From: Methanobacteriota archaeon
GTDB taxonomy: Archaea; Halobacteriota; Methanomicrobia; Methanomicrobiales; Methanoculleaceae
Length of the DNA: 18,100 bases
Direction: 5' to 3'
Assembly: GCA_023457135.1 (NCBI GenBank)
Contig: JAEWMO010000047.1
Span: 1-18,100, forward strand
Part shown: piece by piece, positions 1 to 7,151 of the stretch
Layout of the letters: each line of letters begins with the position of its first letter
How positions within the stretch are numbered: the first letter of the stretch is position 1
Program-made: the position numbers and the translations under genes
The notes under the pieces: model-generated
What the model was told of the DNA's origin: nothing
Databases searched by the model: none
The model's input: only the letters and a program-made list of their open reading frames with translations

Positions 1-72
1 GCCATCGTGATCCTCGCGATCGTCCTGGACCGGATCACGCAGAACCTTGTGCCGCGTTACGGTGACCGGTGA
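1..72 (+). CDS. C-terminal end of an ABC transporter permease, probably glycine betaine/proline (ProW/OpuAB type), 5' truncated by window
   Basis: Frame 1 is open from the first base and ends at TGA 70-72, giving 23 residues that start AIVILAIVLDRITQ and end PRYGDR. A hydrophobic helix followed by a short polar tail with the pattern LDRITQ is typical of the last membrane segment of ProW/OpuAB-type permeases. The next gene on the same strand is a betaine-type substrate-binding lipoprotein, which fits the usual ATPase-permease-binding protein order. Only the tail is visible, so the family call rests on the short motif plus context; another ABC permease is possible. Confidence 0.6.
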   Translation, partial: AIVILAIVLDRITQNLVPRYGDR

Positions 73-259
73 CCTGAATCGGGCTATATCCGGGGCACGT
101 TAACCCGGTTCTCCGTCCCGCATTCTCCGTAGCCCGGCCGGGCTGCTTACGAACGACAGATCGGCGCTCTCATCGATGCGCCAGCAGAGGTCTCCCGCAG
201 CACGTCCTCTGGAATCAGGATTTACCAGGACTCCGTCCGCAAAACGGAACCCGTAAAAC

Positions 260-268
260 CTAAATAAT
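260..268 (+). promoter_or_regulatory. TATA-like box, candidate promoter of the betaine-binding protein gene
   Basis: The stretch CTAAATAAT stands out in a GC-rich background and resembles an archaeal TATA box. Initiation about 25 bases downstream would fall near 290 and leave a leader of roughly 190 bases before the ATG at 481. It would give the binding protein a promoter separate from the upstream permease gene. No second better-placed box is seen nearer the start codon. Confidence 0.45.
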
Positions 269-359
269 GTTGGCTTCATACGTTGAAGCGGTCAAATCTG
301 GCCTTTTTGCCCTGGGGTGCAAACACGCCAGGAGTGGCGCATGCCGCCACCTCTGCTCG

Positions 360-395
360 ATGTCCGGACTGTCGGCCTTATGGTCTTCCGGACAT
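360..395 (+). other. 9-bp perfect stem-loop in the leader
   Basis: ATGTCCGGA at 360-368 is exactly complementary to TCCGGACAT at 387-395, with an 18-base loop. As DNA it is also a spaced inverted repeat that could bind a dimeric regulator. It is the longest perfect arm in the leader. Confidence 0.4.
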
Positions 396-441
396 GCTGT
401 GAGAGCCCGGAACCCCACATAGCCGGACTCTGAATGCAATC

Positions 442-459
442 TGCCGCGAGAGTGCGGCA
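442..459 (+). other. Stem-loop just before the Shine-Dalgarno of the binding-protein gene
   Basis: TGCCGC (442-447) pairs with GCGGCA (454-459) around a six-base loop and is followed by a run of A. The hairpin ends 12 bases before the GGTGA motif at 471-475 that serves the ATG at 481, so it could affect translation start. Confidence 0.4.
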
Positions 460-480
460 AAAATCTACATGGTGAAGTTT

Positions 481-1356
481 ATGGATCGAAAGACCGGAAA
501 CATCCTCGCACTGACGGGTGTCGTCCTGGTGCTCTGTCTCTTCTCTGCCGGTTGCACCGGTACACAGGCAACCGAGACCAAAAAGGAGATCAGCATTGGC
601 TACGTCACCTGGGACTGTGCGATTGCCAGTACCAACGTAATGAAACAGGTCTTTGAAGAAGAAGGATACGACGTCAATCTGGTCGCAGTCGACGCCGGGC
701 CGCTTTTCCAGGCGCTTGCCCGTGGAGACGTCGACTTCACGACGACCGGATGGCTCCCCCACACCCATGAGCACTACTGGGAGCAGTATGGCGAACGGAT
801 CGATTACGTCAACGAGAACATCCCCGGGGCGGCACGCATCGGGCTTGTTGTCCCGGCCTACGTGACGATCGACTCTATTGAGGAGATGAACGGCGTTGCC
901 GATCAATTCGGCGGCAGGATCGTCGGCATCGAGCCCGGTGCGGGCATCATGACCCGGACCGAGCAGGCCATCGAAGAATACGATCTTGACTACAACCTGG
1001 TCGCGAGCAGCAGCGCCGGTATGGCCGCTGAGCTCGCCACCGCGATCAACGATGAGAAGTGGGTCGTGGTGACCGGGTGGTCGCCGCACTGGAAGTTCGG
1101 ACGCTATGACCTCAAGTTCCTCGATGACCCGAAAGGTGTCTACGGCGGGGCCGAGGATATCGTGACCCTCGCACGCCAGGGTCTCGCGACCGACGATCCG
1201 GAGGCCTATGGCATCCTGAGCCGGTTCGAGTGGACCAGCGAGGATATCGCCTCGGTCATGACCGATATCGAGGGCGGCATGCCCGAAGAAGAGGCTGCGA
1301 AGAAATGGATCGATGCCAACCGCGACAGGGTCAATGCCTGGCTCGGGGAAGCATAA
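481..1356 (+). CDS. opuAC: Glycine betaine/proline-type ABC transporter substrate-binding lipoprotein
   Basis: Extracellular binding protein that captures a quaternary-amine compatible solute, probably glycine betaine, and delivers it to the membrane permease for osmoprotection. From the ATG at 481 it has 291 residues: a signal peptide with lipobox SAGC (Cys25), then a mature domain with family signatures VTWDCA, TGWLPHTHEHYW, VVTGWSPHWKF and FLDDPKGVYGG. The tryptophans in these motifs are the type that form the aromatic cage around a trimethylammonium group. The ATG at 481 is preferred over the in-frame ATG at 469 because GGTGA at 471-475 is well placed for 481, while 469 has no Shine-Dalgarno. 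The upstream partial permease supports the transporter role. The exact solute (betaine, proline betaine, carnitine) cannot be read from sequence. Confidence 0.92.
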   Translation: MDRKTGNILALTGVVLVLCLFSAGCTGTQATETKKEISIGYVTWDCAIASTNVMKQVFEEEGYDVNLVAVDAGPLFQALARGDVDFTTTGWLPHTHEHYWEQYGERIDYVNENIPGAARIGLVVPAYVTIDSIEEMNGVADQFGGRIVGIEPGAGIMTRTEQAIEEYDLDYNLVASSSAGMAAELATAINDEKWVVVTGWSPHWKFGRYDLKFLDDPKGVYGGAEDIVTLARQGLATDDPEAYGILSRFEWTSEDIASVMTDIEGGMPEEEAAKKWIDANRDRVNAWLGEA

Positions 1357-1360
1357 CCCT

Positions 1361-1370
1361 TCTCTTTTTT
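1361..1370 (+). terminator. T-rich terminator after opuAC
   Basis: TCTCTTTTTT lies within 15 bases after the TAA stop of the binding-protein gene, without a strong hairpin before it. This is the usual look of archaeal T-tract termination. Confidence 0.6.
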
Positions 1371-1490
1371 GACTCTAGATGTCTGCGACCCCTGCCGGCC
1401 TGCTATCCGTTGCCGATGGACGCGGGCGATAGGATCTCTGAGCGCCGGGAACCCTGCGGTCGCGCACGAGCTGAAGCAGACGGCATCACT

Positions 1491-1505
1491 GGAAGAAAAA
1501 GAGAG
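1491..1505 (-). terminator. T-rich terminator after carB
   Basis: On the minus strand a pyrimidine run with five consecutive T follows the carB stop codon (1521-1523) by about 20 bases. The two convergent genes opuAC and carB therefore each have their own T tract in the 164-base gap. Confidence 0.55.
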
Positions 1506-1520
1506 TGATAAGACCCCGGA

Positions 1521-4500
1521 TCACGCCAGCCCGTGGTAGTGGCCGAGCGGCTCGAGGGTGATCTCCTCGCGCTTGATGGCGTCGATCGCCATTGCCGCCG
1601 CCCTCGCTGCCTGGAGCGTCGTGATGTAGGGGATGCCGTAGTCGACGGCGGCCCGCATGATCTGGATATGGTCCTGCCGGGAGGCTTTGTCCGCCGGGGT
1701 GTTGATGATCAGCCGGATGCCGCCGGAGCGCATCATATCGATGACGTTCGGAGAGCCTTCCTGGACCTTCCGCACGAGGTTCGCCTCGATGCCGTTCTGG
1801 CTGAGGAAGTCGACCGTTCCGCTCGTGCCGTAGAGGGAGAGGCCGAGTTCCCGGAGTTTCCGCGCAATCGGAAGGATCTCCTCCTTCTGCTCGTCCGTCA
1901 CCGAGATGAAGACGTTCCCGGCGGTTGGGAGGGTGTTGTCTGCGGCGGTGCTCGCCTTGTAGTAGGCGCGGCCGAAGTCGTAATCGATCCCCATCACCTC
2001 GCCGGTGCTCTTCATCTCGGGCCCGAGCACGGTGTCGACGCCGGGGAGCTTGTTGAAGGGGAGGAGCACCTCTTTCACCGCGACGTGTTCGATCTCGTGC
2101 TCGGTGATGGCCATGTCGGCCAGTTTCTTGCCGACCATCACCTTCGCCGCGATCTTCGCGAGCGCGATGCCGGTCGCCTTCGCGACGAACGGCACAGTCC
2201 GGCTCGCACGCGGGTTCGCTTCGAGCACGTAGACGACGTCGTTCTGGACGGCATACTGGATGTTGATCAGCCCGACGACCCCGAGGCCGAGGGCGATCTT
2301 CTTCGTGTAGTCACGCACCCGCGCGATGACGGATGGCGTGAGGGACTGCGGCGGGATGACACAGGCCGAGTCGCCGGAGTGGACGCCGGCCCACTCGATA
2401 TGCTCCATGATACCGCCGATCAGGACGTTCGTCCCATCAGAGACCGCATCGACGTCGATCTCGACGGCGCCCTGGAGGAAGGAGTCGATCAGCACCGGGT
2501 GCTTCTTGCTCACCCGGACGGCCTCCTTGATGTAGCTCTCGAGTTCGGCATCGTCGTGGACGAGTTCCATCGCCCGCCCGCCGAGGACGTAGGACGGCCG
2601 GACCAGCACCGGGTAGCCGATCGTCCGGGCCATCTTTCGCGCCTCGTCCTCCGAGTAGGCGGAGGAGTTTGCCGGGCTCGGGATCGCGAGCCGGGTGAGG
2701 AGCTGGCTGAACCGGTCACGGTCTTCCGCCACGTCCATGGCATCGGGCGACGTGCCGAGGATCTTTGTTGAAAGGCCGAGACGCCTGATCTCCGCCTCCA
2801 GCGGCACGGCCAGGTTCACCGAGTTCTGGCCGCCGAACTGAACCATGACACCGTAGTAGTCGTCCTTCTTGAGGATGTTCATGACGTCCTCAAGCTGCAT
2901 CGGCTCAAAGAAGAGCCGGTCGGATGTATCGGCGTCGGTCGAGACCGTCTCGGGATTGTTGTTGACGATATGGACCTCGATTCCTTCTTCCTCGCGGAGT
3001 GCCATCACCGCGTGGACGGTGCAGTAGTCGAACTCGATCCCCTGTCCGATCCGGATCGGCCCGGAACCGAGGATGAGCACCTTCTTCTCACCGTCCCGCA
3101 TGAGTTCGCACCCTTCCTCCCAGGTGGAGTAGAAGTAGGGCGTTGTGGCCGGGAACTCGGCGGCGCAGGTGTCCACCATCTTGTAGGTCGGCCTCCCGGC
3201 GATAGCCTCAATCTCGTCGGAGGTCTTCCCCGTCAGCGCCAGGAGTTCCTCATCCGAGAAGCCGCAGCGCTTGGCGGCCTTGATATCCCCGGGCTCGCAG
3301 GCGGTCTGGAGTTTCCGTTCCAGGTCAACGACGTTCTTGATCTTCTCTAAGAAGAACGGCGTGATCGCCGTGAGACCGGCAACCTCCTCGACCGTGAACC
3401 CCTCGCGGAAGGCGTCAAAGAGGCACCCGAACCGCTCGTCCGTCGGGGAGGTGAGGATCATCCGGATCTCGCTCGGGTTTGTGTGCCGCTGCATATCGTT
3501 GTCGAGCGACCGGAGCGCCTTCTTGAACGCCTCCTCGACCGTCCGCCCGATCGCCATCACTTCACCGGTGCTCTTCATCGCCGTGGTGAGCGTCCGGTCT
3601 GCGGACTTGAACTTGTCAAACGGCCACCGCGGCACCTTCACCACAACATAGTCGACGGCAGGCTCGAAGGATGCCGGGGTGACGCCGGTCACGGTGTTCA
3701 TGATCTCGTCGAGCCGAAGGCCGATCGCGATCTTTGCCGCCACCCGTGCGATCGGGTAGCCGGTCGCCTTGGACGCGAGTGCGGAGGACCGGGAGACCCG
3801 GGGGTTCACCTCGATGACCCGGTAGTCGCCATCCTTGTAGGCAAACTGGATGTTGCACCCGCCCTGGACATCGAGCGCCCGGATGATCTTTATCGCGGCG
3901 GTCCGGAGGGTCTGGAACTCGTCGTCCCGCAGCGTGAGGATGGGTGCGACGACGACGCTCTCGCCGGTATGGATGCCCATCGGGTCGACGTTCTCCATCC
4001 CGCAGACGATGATACACGTATCGGCCGCATCCCGCATCACCTCGAACTCGATCTCCTTCCACCCGGCGACGCTCTCCTCTACGAGGGCCTGGTGTATGCG
4101 GGAGCGGGTGAGACCGATCTCGAGGATCCGCCGCATCTCCTCAGGCGTGTGCGCCACGCCGCCACCGGAACCGCCGAGGGTATACGCCGGCCGGATGATC
4201 GCCGGAAGGCCGACCTCGCGGATGGCCTCGTCGATCTGGTTCATGTTCTCGAGGATCATGCTCCGGGGAACGGGCTCGCCGATCTCATTCATCAGGTCCC
4301 GGAACTGCTCCCGGTCTTCGCCCCGGTAGATTGCCTCAAGCGGGGTTCCGAGGATCTCGACACCCTCAAGCGCACCTATCTCCGCGAGCTCCGCCGTCAT
4401 GTTCAGGCCGGTCTGGCCGCCCATGCCGCTCAGGATACCGTCCGGCTTCTCTTTCTGGATGATCTTTGCTATGATCTCGGCCTTCAGGGGCTCGATATAG

Positions 4501-4691
4501 ATGACGTCGGCCGTATCGGGGTCGGTCTGGATCGTCGCGGGGTTCGAGTTGACGAGGACGACCTCGACGCCTTCCTCCCGGAGCGCCCGGCAGGCCTGAG
4601 AACCCGAGAAGTCGAACTCGGCCGCCTGTCCGATCTGGATGGGCCCGGAGCCGATGATGAGGACTTTTTTAATGTGAGATTTCTTCGGCAT
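1521..4691 (-). CDS. carB: Carbamoyl-phosphate synthase large subunit
   Basis: Cytoplasmic synthetase that makes carbamoyl phosphate from bicarbonate, two ATP and ammonia supplied by CarA, feeding pyrimidine and arginine synthesis. The 1056-residue product has the expected internal duplication. The first half begins with GSGPIQIGQ (residues 14-22) and carries an ATP-grasp domain (PAYTLGGSGGG, residues 168-178; EVNPRVSRSSALASKATG around 294-311). The second half begins with GSGPIRIGQ (542-550) and repeats the ATP-grasp signatures (RPSYVLGGRAMELVHD; EANPRASRTVPFVAKATG). An MGS-like C-terminal domain follows. Length is close to the usual 1,070. The gene is one intact frame, unlike some methanogens whose carB is split in two. 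ATG at 4689-4691 starts 2 bases after the carA stop, with a GGGGGA motif in the end of carA; the two are surely cotranscribed. Confidence 0.98.
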   Translation of the reverse strand: MPKKSHIKKVLIIGSGPIQIGQAAEFDFSGSQACRALREEGVEVVLVNSNPATIQTDPDTADVIYIEPLKAEIIAKIIQKEKPDGILSGMGGQTGLNMTAELAEIGALEGVEILGTPLEAIYRGEDREQFRDLMNEIGEPVPRSMILENMNQIDEAIREVGLPAIIRPAYTLGGSGGGVAHTPEEMRRILEIGLTRSRIHQALVEESVAGWKEIEFEVMRDAADTCIIVCGMENVDPMGIHTGESVVVAPILTLRDDEFQTLRTAAIKIIRALDVQGGCNIQFAYKDGDYRVIEVNPRVSRSSALASKATGYPIARVAAKIAIGLRLDEIMNTVTGVTPASFEPAVDYVVVKVPRWPFDKFKSADRTLTTAMKSTGEVMAIGRTVEEAFKKALRSLDNDMQRHTNPSEIRMILTSPTDERFGCLFDAFREGFTVEEVAGLTAITPFFLEKIKNVVDLERKLQTACEPGDIKAAKRCGFSDEELLALTGKTSDEIEAIAGRPTYKMVDTCAAEFPATTPYFYSTWEEGCELMRDGEKKVLILGSGPIRIGQGIEFDYCTVHAVMALREEEGIEVHIVNNNPETVSTDADTSDRLFFEPMQLEDVMNILKKDDYYGVMVQFGGQNSVNLAVPLEAEIRRLGLSTKILGTSPDAMDVAEDRDRFSQLLTRLAIPSPANSSAYSEDEARKMARTIGYPVLVRPSYVLGGRAMELVHDDAELESYIKEAVRVSKKHPVLIDSFLQGAVEIDVDAVSDGTNVLIGGIMEHIEWAGVHSGDSACVIPPQSLTPSVIARVRDYTKKIALGLGVVGLINIQYAVQNDVVYVLEANPRASRTVPFVAKATGIALAKIAAKVMVGKKLADMAITEHEIEHVAVKEVLLPFNKLPGVDTVLGPEMKSTGEVMGIDYDFGRAYYKASTAADNTLPTAGNVFISVTDEQKEEILPIARKLRELGLSLYGTSGTVDFLSQNGIEANLVRKVQEGSPNVIDMMRSGGIRLIINTPADKASRQDHIQIMRAAVDYGIPYITTLQAARAAAMAIDAIKREEITLEPLGHYHGLA

Positions 4692-4693
4692 TC

Positions 4694-5746
4694 TTAGATT
4701 CCCCCATAGATACGGTCAAAGAAGTGCATCTCCGTGTCCCGGGGGCCGCCGTGCGCCTCCGGGTGGAACTGGACGCAGGTGATCTTGAGGTCGCGGTTCT
4801 CGAACCCCTCGACCGTGCCGTCGTTCACGTTCCGGTACGAGACCGTGCATCCTTCCGGCAGGGTCTCCTCGTCCACCGCAAAACCGTGGTTCTGCGTCGT
4901 GATGTAGATGCTCCCGTCCCGGTAGCGAACCGGCTGGTTCGTCCCCCTATGTCCGAACTTCATCTTGTAGGTCTCGGCACCGAGCGCAAGGGCGGCCACC
5001 TGGATGCCCATGCAGATGCCGATGACCGGCAGCTCCCCGGCCAGGTCCCGAACGCACCGGATGGCGCCTGTTGCCCGCCGCGGGTCGCCGGGCCCGTTGC
5101 TGACGAAGAGCGCGTCGGGCTCCGCCGCCATCACCTCATCCGGTGTGGCGGTGTGCGGGAAGACGTGGATATCGGCGCCGCGGTGGCTGAGGCTTGAGAG
5201 GATATGCCTCTTCACGCCGAGATCGATGACGGCGATCTTCTTCCCGGGACCGCTGATCCGGTAGGGCTCCTTACATGAGACGCTCCCGATAAGGTCGATG
5301 TCGGTGATCGGTGAGACTGCCCGGGCGCGCCGGACTGCTTCAACTCCATCATCACTGCCGACAATGAGGGATGCCCTGAGTGTGCCGACCGTCCGGGTCT
5401 TTATCGTCAGGCTGCGGGTATCGACACCTGATATACCCAGAAGGCCGTTTTCTTCAAAATATGCTGCAACCGATGGCTGCGTTGTGGGTGTGCCGGAGAC
5501 CTCGCGCACGACACAGCCGAGCGCGTGAACCCCCTGACTCTCAAAATTCTGGTGATCTACACCGTAATTGCCGATGAGAGGATATGTAAACATCAAAACT
5601 TGCCCGGCATAACTGGGGTCAGTCAATGCCTCCATGTAACCGGTCATCTGCGTCGTGAAGACGAGTTCACCGGAACATATCCCCTCAACGCCAAAACCAT
5701 CCCCTACAACAAATGTTCCGTCTTCAAGACCCAGAACCGCCTTCAT
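4694..5746 (-). CDS. carA: Carbamoyl-phosphate synthase small (glutaminase) subunit
   Basis: Class I glutamine amidotransferase that hydrolyses glutamine and channels ammonia to CarB. The 350-residue protein has the CarA-specific N-terminal domain (FTTQMTGYMEALTDPSYAGQ, residues 30-49; GISGVDTR, 104-111) and a C-terminal amidotransferase domain. The nucleophile is Cys245 in GICMGIQ; the common form is GICLGHQ, so a His is replaced by Ile here, but the His328-Glu330 pair in QFHPE completes the triad. The start ATG at 5744-5746 is about 33 bases below a TATA-like box, suggesting a nearly leaderless transcript that continues into carB. The first 70 or so codons use noticeably more A/T-ending codons than the rest of the gene. 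Confidence 0.97.
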   Translation of the reverse strand: MKAVLGLEDGTFVVGDGFGVEGICSGELVFTTQMTGYMEALTDPSYAGQVLMFTYPLIGNYGVDHQNFESQGVHALGCVVREVSGTPTTQPSVAAYFEENGLLGISGVDTRSLTIKTRTVGTLRASLIVGSDDGVEAVRRARAVSPITDIDLIGSVSCKEPYRISGPGKKIAVIDLGVKRHILSSLSHRGADIHVFPHTATPDEVMAAEPDALFVSNGPGDPRRATGAIRCVRDLAGELPVIGICMGIQVAALALGAETYKMKFGHRGTNQPVRYRDGSIYITTQNHGFAVDEETLPEGCTVSYRNVNDGTVEGFENRDLKITCVQFHPEAHGGPRDTEMHFFDRIYGGI

Positions 5747-5773
5747 GAATTACCATACTTTGTGGATCAGATT

Positions 5774-5782
5774 CCTTATTAA
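5774..5782 (-). promoter_or_regulatory. TATA-like box of the carAB operon
   Basis: Minus-strand TTAATAAGG is centred about 33 bases before the carA ATG. Initiation 25 bases downstream would give a leader of only a few bases. It is the only A/T-rich element in the GC-rich divergent intergenic region facing carA. Confidence 0.6.
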
Positions 5783-5853
5783 CGGTAGTGACGGATCGAA
5801 TCGCCCCCCCGCGCCCCCGCAGAAAACTCCGCTCTACGGGGCCCTGGCAGTCC

Positions 5854-5862
5854 GAAATATTG
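5854..5862 (+). promoter_or_regulatory. TATA-like box of the Isf-like flavoprotein gene
   Basis: GAAATATTG centred near 5858 is about 33 bases before the ATG at 5891, giving a very short leader. It sits back to back with the carA promoter in a 144-base divergent region that also contains a run of seven C. Confidence 0.5.
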
Positions 5863-5890
5863 AAGATTACCGGGTGGCAGATGGTGCACG

Positions 5891-6778
5891 ATGACCGGGA
5901 GCGCGGTGGTGAAGACCCAATCGATCGAGACACCCGAAGGGACGTTTACTGTCAGGCTCCTCCTCGATGACCTGGGGGGCATCTATCCGGGGATGGTGCG
6001 ATACACCGTCGAGGTCCTCCACGGCACGGAGAGTGTCTATACCTATGCCATCAACTCCTACGAGGTGGCACGGCCGGGCTCTCCCTTCGATACCCGGAGA
6101 CTGGCAGATATCGTCTTTGCCCGGCTTCTACACGACGTAACCTCCCGCCCCGGACCTTACACCCGGCCACGGGTCTTCACCCGCCCGCTTCCGGGCGCCG
6201 CCCCGGCGGACGTCATCATCATCCAGGCGAGCCCGCGCCCGTTCGGGAACTCCGCAAAGATTGCGTCGTGGTGCGACGACGAGGCAACCCGGGCCGGCCT
6301 CTCCTCGCGGGTTCTCTACCTGCAGGATATGGACATCCGCCCGTGCATCGGCTGCTACGCCTGCTATGACTACGGTTACTGCCCGGTCGACGACGATATG
6401 CCCCTGATCATCCGGGCGCTCGAGGCTGCCTCTCTCCTCGTCATCTGCACCCCGGTCTACACCAGCACCGTCCCGGCAGTGCTGAAAGCGGTTATGGACC
6501 GCTGCCAGTGGCTTCACGCCCGTGAGAAGGTGCTGGGGGAGGAAGTGCATGCGCGGGGCCTGCTCGTCGCGGTCGCGGGGAGACAGGGGGAGGAGCCGTT
6601 TGTCTGCGTAACACGCGTGGTCGATGCGTTCATGGGGAACCTGGGCATTCACCCGGCCACCGACCCGGTGCTGATCGGCGGCCTCGACCGGATACGGGAC
6701 ATAGAGCAGATCGAAGGGCCGGAAGGCAGAGTACGCTCGGCTTTACGCACATTACTCACTCCTCAAGACGAAGGATAA
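5891..6778 (+). CDS. Iron-sulfur flavoprotein (Isf)-like NADPH-dependent FMN reductase with N-terminal extension
   Basis: Probable cytoplasmic redox flavoprotein. Residues about 107-290 form a flavodoxin-like FMN domain: VIIIQASPRPFGNSAKI (phosphate-binding loop, about 108-124), a cysteine cluster CIGCYACYDYGYC (Cys152, 155, 158, 164), VDDDM, and TPVYTSTVPAVLKAVMDR (187-204). The compact CX2CX2CX5C cluster matches the [4Fe-4S] motif of methanogen Isf proteins, which are linked to electron transfer and oxygen or peroxide defence. Unusual is an extra N-terminal region of about 100 residues, mixed alpha/beta in character, that I do not recognise; typical Isf is about 190 residues. The ATG at 5891 has GGTGG upstream and correct TATA spacing. 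The TATA box of the next gene overlaps its stop codon. Electron donor and acceptor cannot be deduced. Confidence 0.8.
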   Translation: MTGSAVVKTQSIETPEGTFTVRLLLDDLGGIYPGMVRYTVEVLHGTESVYTYAINSYEVARPGSPFDTRRLADIVFARLLHDVTSRPGPYTRPRVFTRPLPGAAPADVIIIQASPRPFGNSAKIASWCDDEATRAGLSSRVLYLQDMDIRPCIGCYACYDYGYCPVDDDMPLIIRALEAASLLVICTPVYTSTVPAVLKAVMDRCQWLHAREKVLGEEVHARGLLVAVAGRQGEEPFVCVTRVVDAFMGNLGIHPATDPVLIGGLDRIRDIEQIEGPEGRVRSALRTLLTPQDEG

Positions 6779-6783
6779 TATAT
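6775..6783 (+). promoter_or_regulatory. TATA-like box overlapping the upstream stop codon
   Basis: ATAATATAT covers the TAA stop (6776-6778) of the flavoprotein gene and is centred 28 bases before the ATG at 6807. No Shine-Dalgarno precedes that ATG, so a leaderless transcript is likely. Confidence 0.6.
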
Positions 6784-6806
6784 CCCGGGTTCCCCACCGA
6801 TGATGC

Positions 6807-7151
6807 ATGGTAGAAGTGACTGTTGAGATTGTCGGCCTCGAAGAGTCCGAATGCGGTCCGTTTCCCTGCGACGAGACGCGTTCCTGCGGCCTTGAGACCT
6901 GTTACCCGTCAAACAACCTGATGGATGCCATCAGCGCCCTGCGCGACGAGCTCCTTGACGCATACGGCGACAGGGTCGAGGTGAAGATCACACTGATCGA
7001 CGAGGAGATGCCCGACCATGTCAGGGAGATCATCGAAGAGCGCCATCCTCCTATCCCGATCATCCTCATCAACGGACGGCTGACATCGATCGGGAGGGTC
7101 TCGCTCGACCTGATAAAAGAAGAGATTGATTATGCCCTGGAAGGGTCTTAG
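6807..7151 (+). CDS. Small thioredoxin-fold-like protein with four N-terminal cysteines, function unknown
   Basis: A 114-residue soluble protein. It opens with a beta strand (VEVTVEIVG) followed by four cysteines, Cys16, Cys21, Cys27 and Cys32, in the order CX4C-X5-CX4C. A helix (about 37-53), a strand (VEVKITLID), another helix and the segment PPIPIILINGRL (81-92) follow; the last looks like the cis-proline strand of thioredoxin-like folds. The four cysteines could form disulfides or bind a metal. It lies 28 bases after the Isf-like gene on the same strand, suggesting a redox partner, although it appears to have its own leaderless promoter. Its stop TAG overlaps the stop of the convergent carbonic anhydrase gene. 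The fold call is inferred from pattern only. Confidence 0.75.
   Translation: MVEVTVEIVGLEESECGPFPCDETRSCGLETCYPSNNLMDAISALRDELLDAYGDRVEVKITLIDEEMPDHVREIIEERHPPIPIILINGRLTSIGRVSLDLIKEEIDYALEGS
7111..7127 (-). terminator. Possible T-rich terminator for the carbonic anhydrase gene inside the opposing gene
   Basis: Read on the minus strand this is a pyrimidine-rich stretch with four consecutive T, 20-35 bases after the carbonic anhydrase stop. It is inside the coding region of the convergent small gene, because the two genes leave no intergenic space. Confidence 0.3.

Larger units (their letters stand above)
73..480. other. 408-base non-coding gap with palindromes and stem-loops between permease and binding-protein genes
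   Basis: No convincing gene is present; the open frames here are antisense extensions or short. Visible structure: an imperfect-context hairpin with arms 90-94 and 104-108; a perfect 14-base palindrome at 131-144 (AGCCCGGCCGGGCT); a TATA-like element at 260-268; a 6-bp stem at 334-339/345-350; a 9-bp perfect stem at 360-368/387-395; and a 6-bp stem at 442-447/454-459 followed by five A residues. The last three lie between the putative promoter and the start codon and so would be in the leader of the binding-protein mRNA. Confidence 0.6.

Noticed and set aside
469..471. Upstream in-frame ATG for opuAC
   Set aside because: No Shine-Dalgarno lies before it, whereas GGTGA at 471-475 is correctly placed for the ATG at 481, which also gives a standard lipoprotein signal.
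292..1089. Long minus-strand open frame opposite the betaine-binding protein gene
   Set aside because: It is antisense to a clear lipoprotein gene and its translation has no recognisable domain; the frame is open because of GC-rich codon composition.
1533..2771. Plus-strand open frame of 412 codons opposite carB
   Set aside because: Translation is rich in Asp, Arg, His and Val, typical of the antisense of a GC-rich gene; carB on the other strand is complete and unmistakable.
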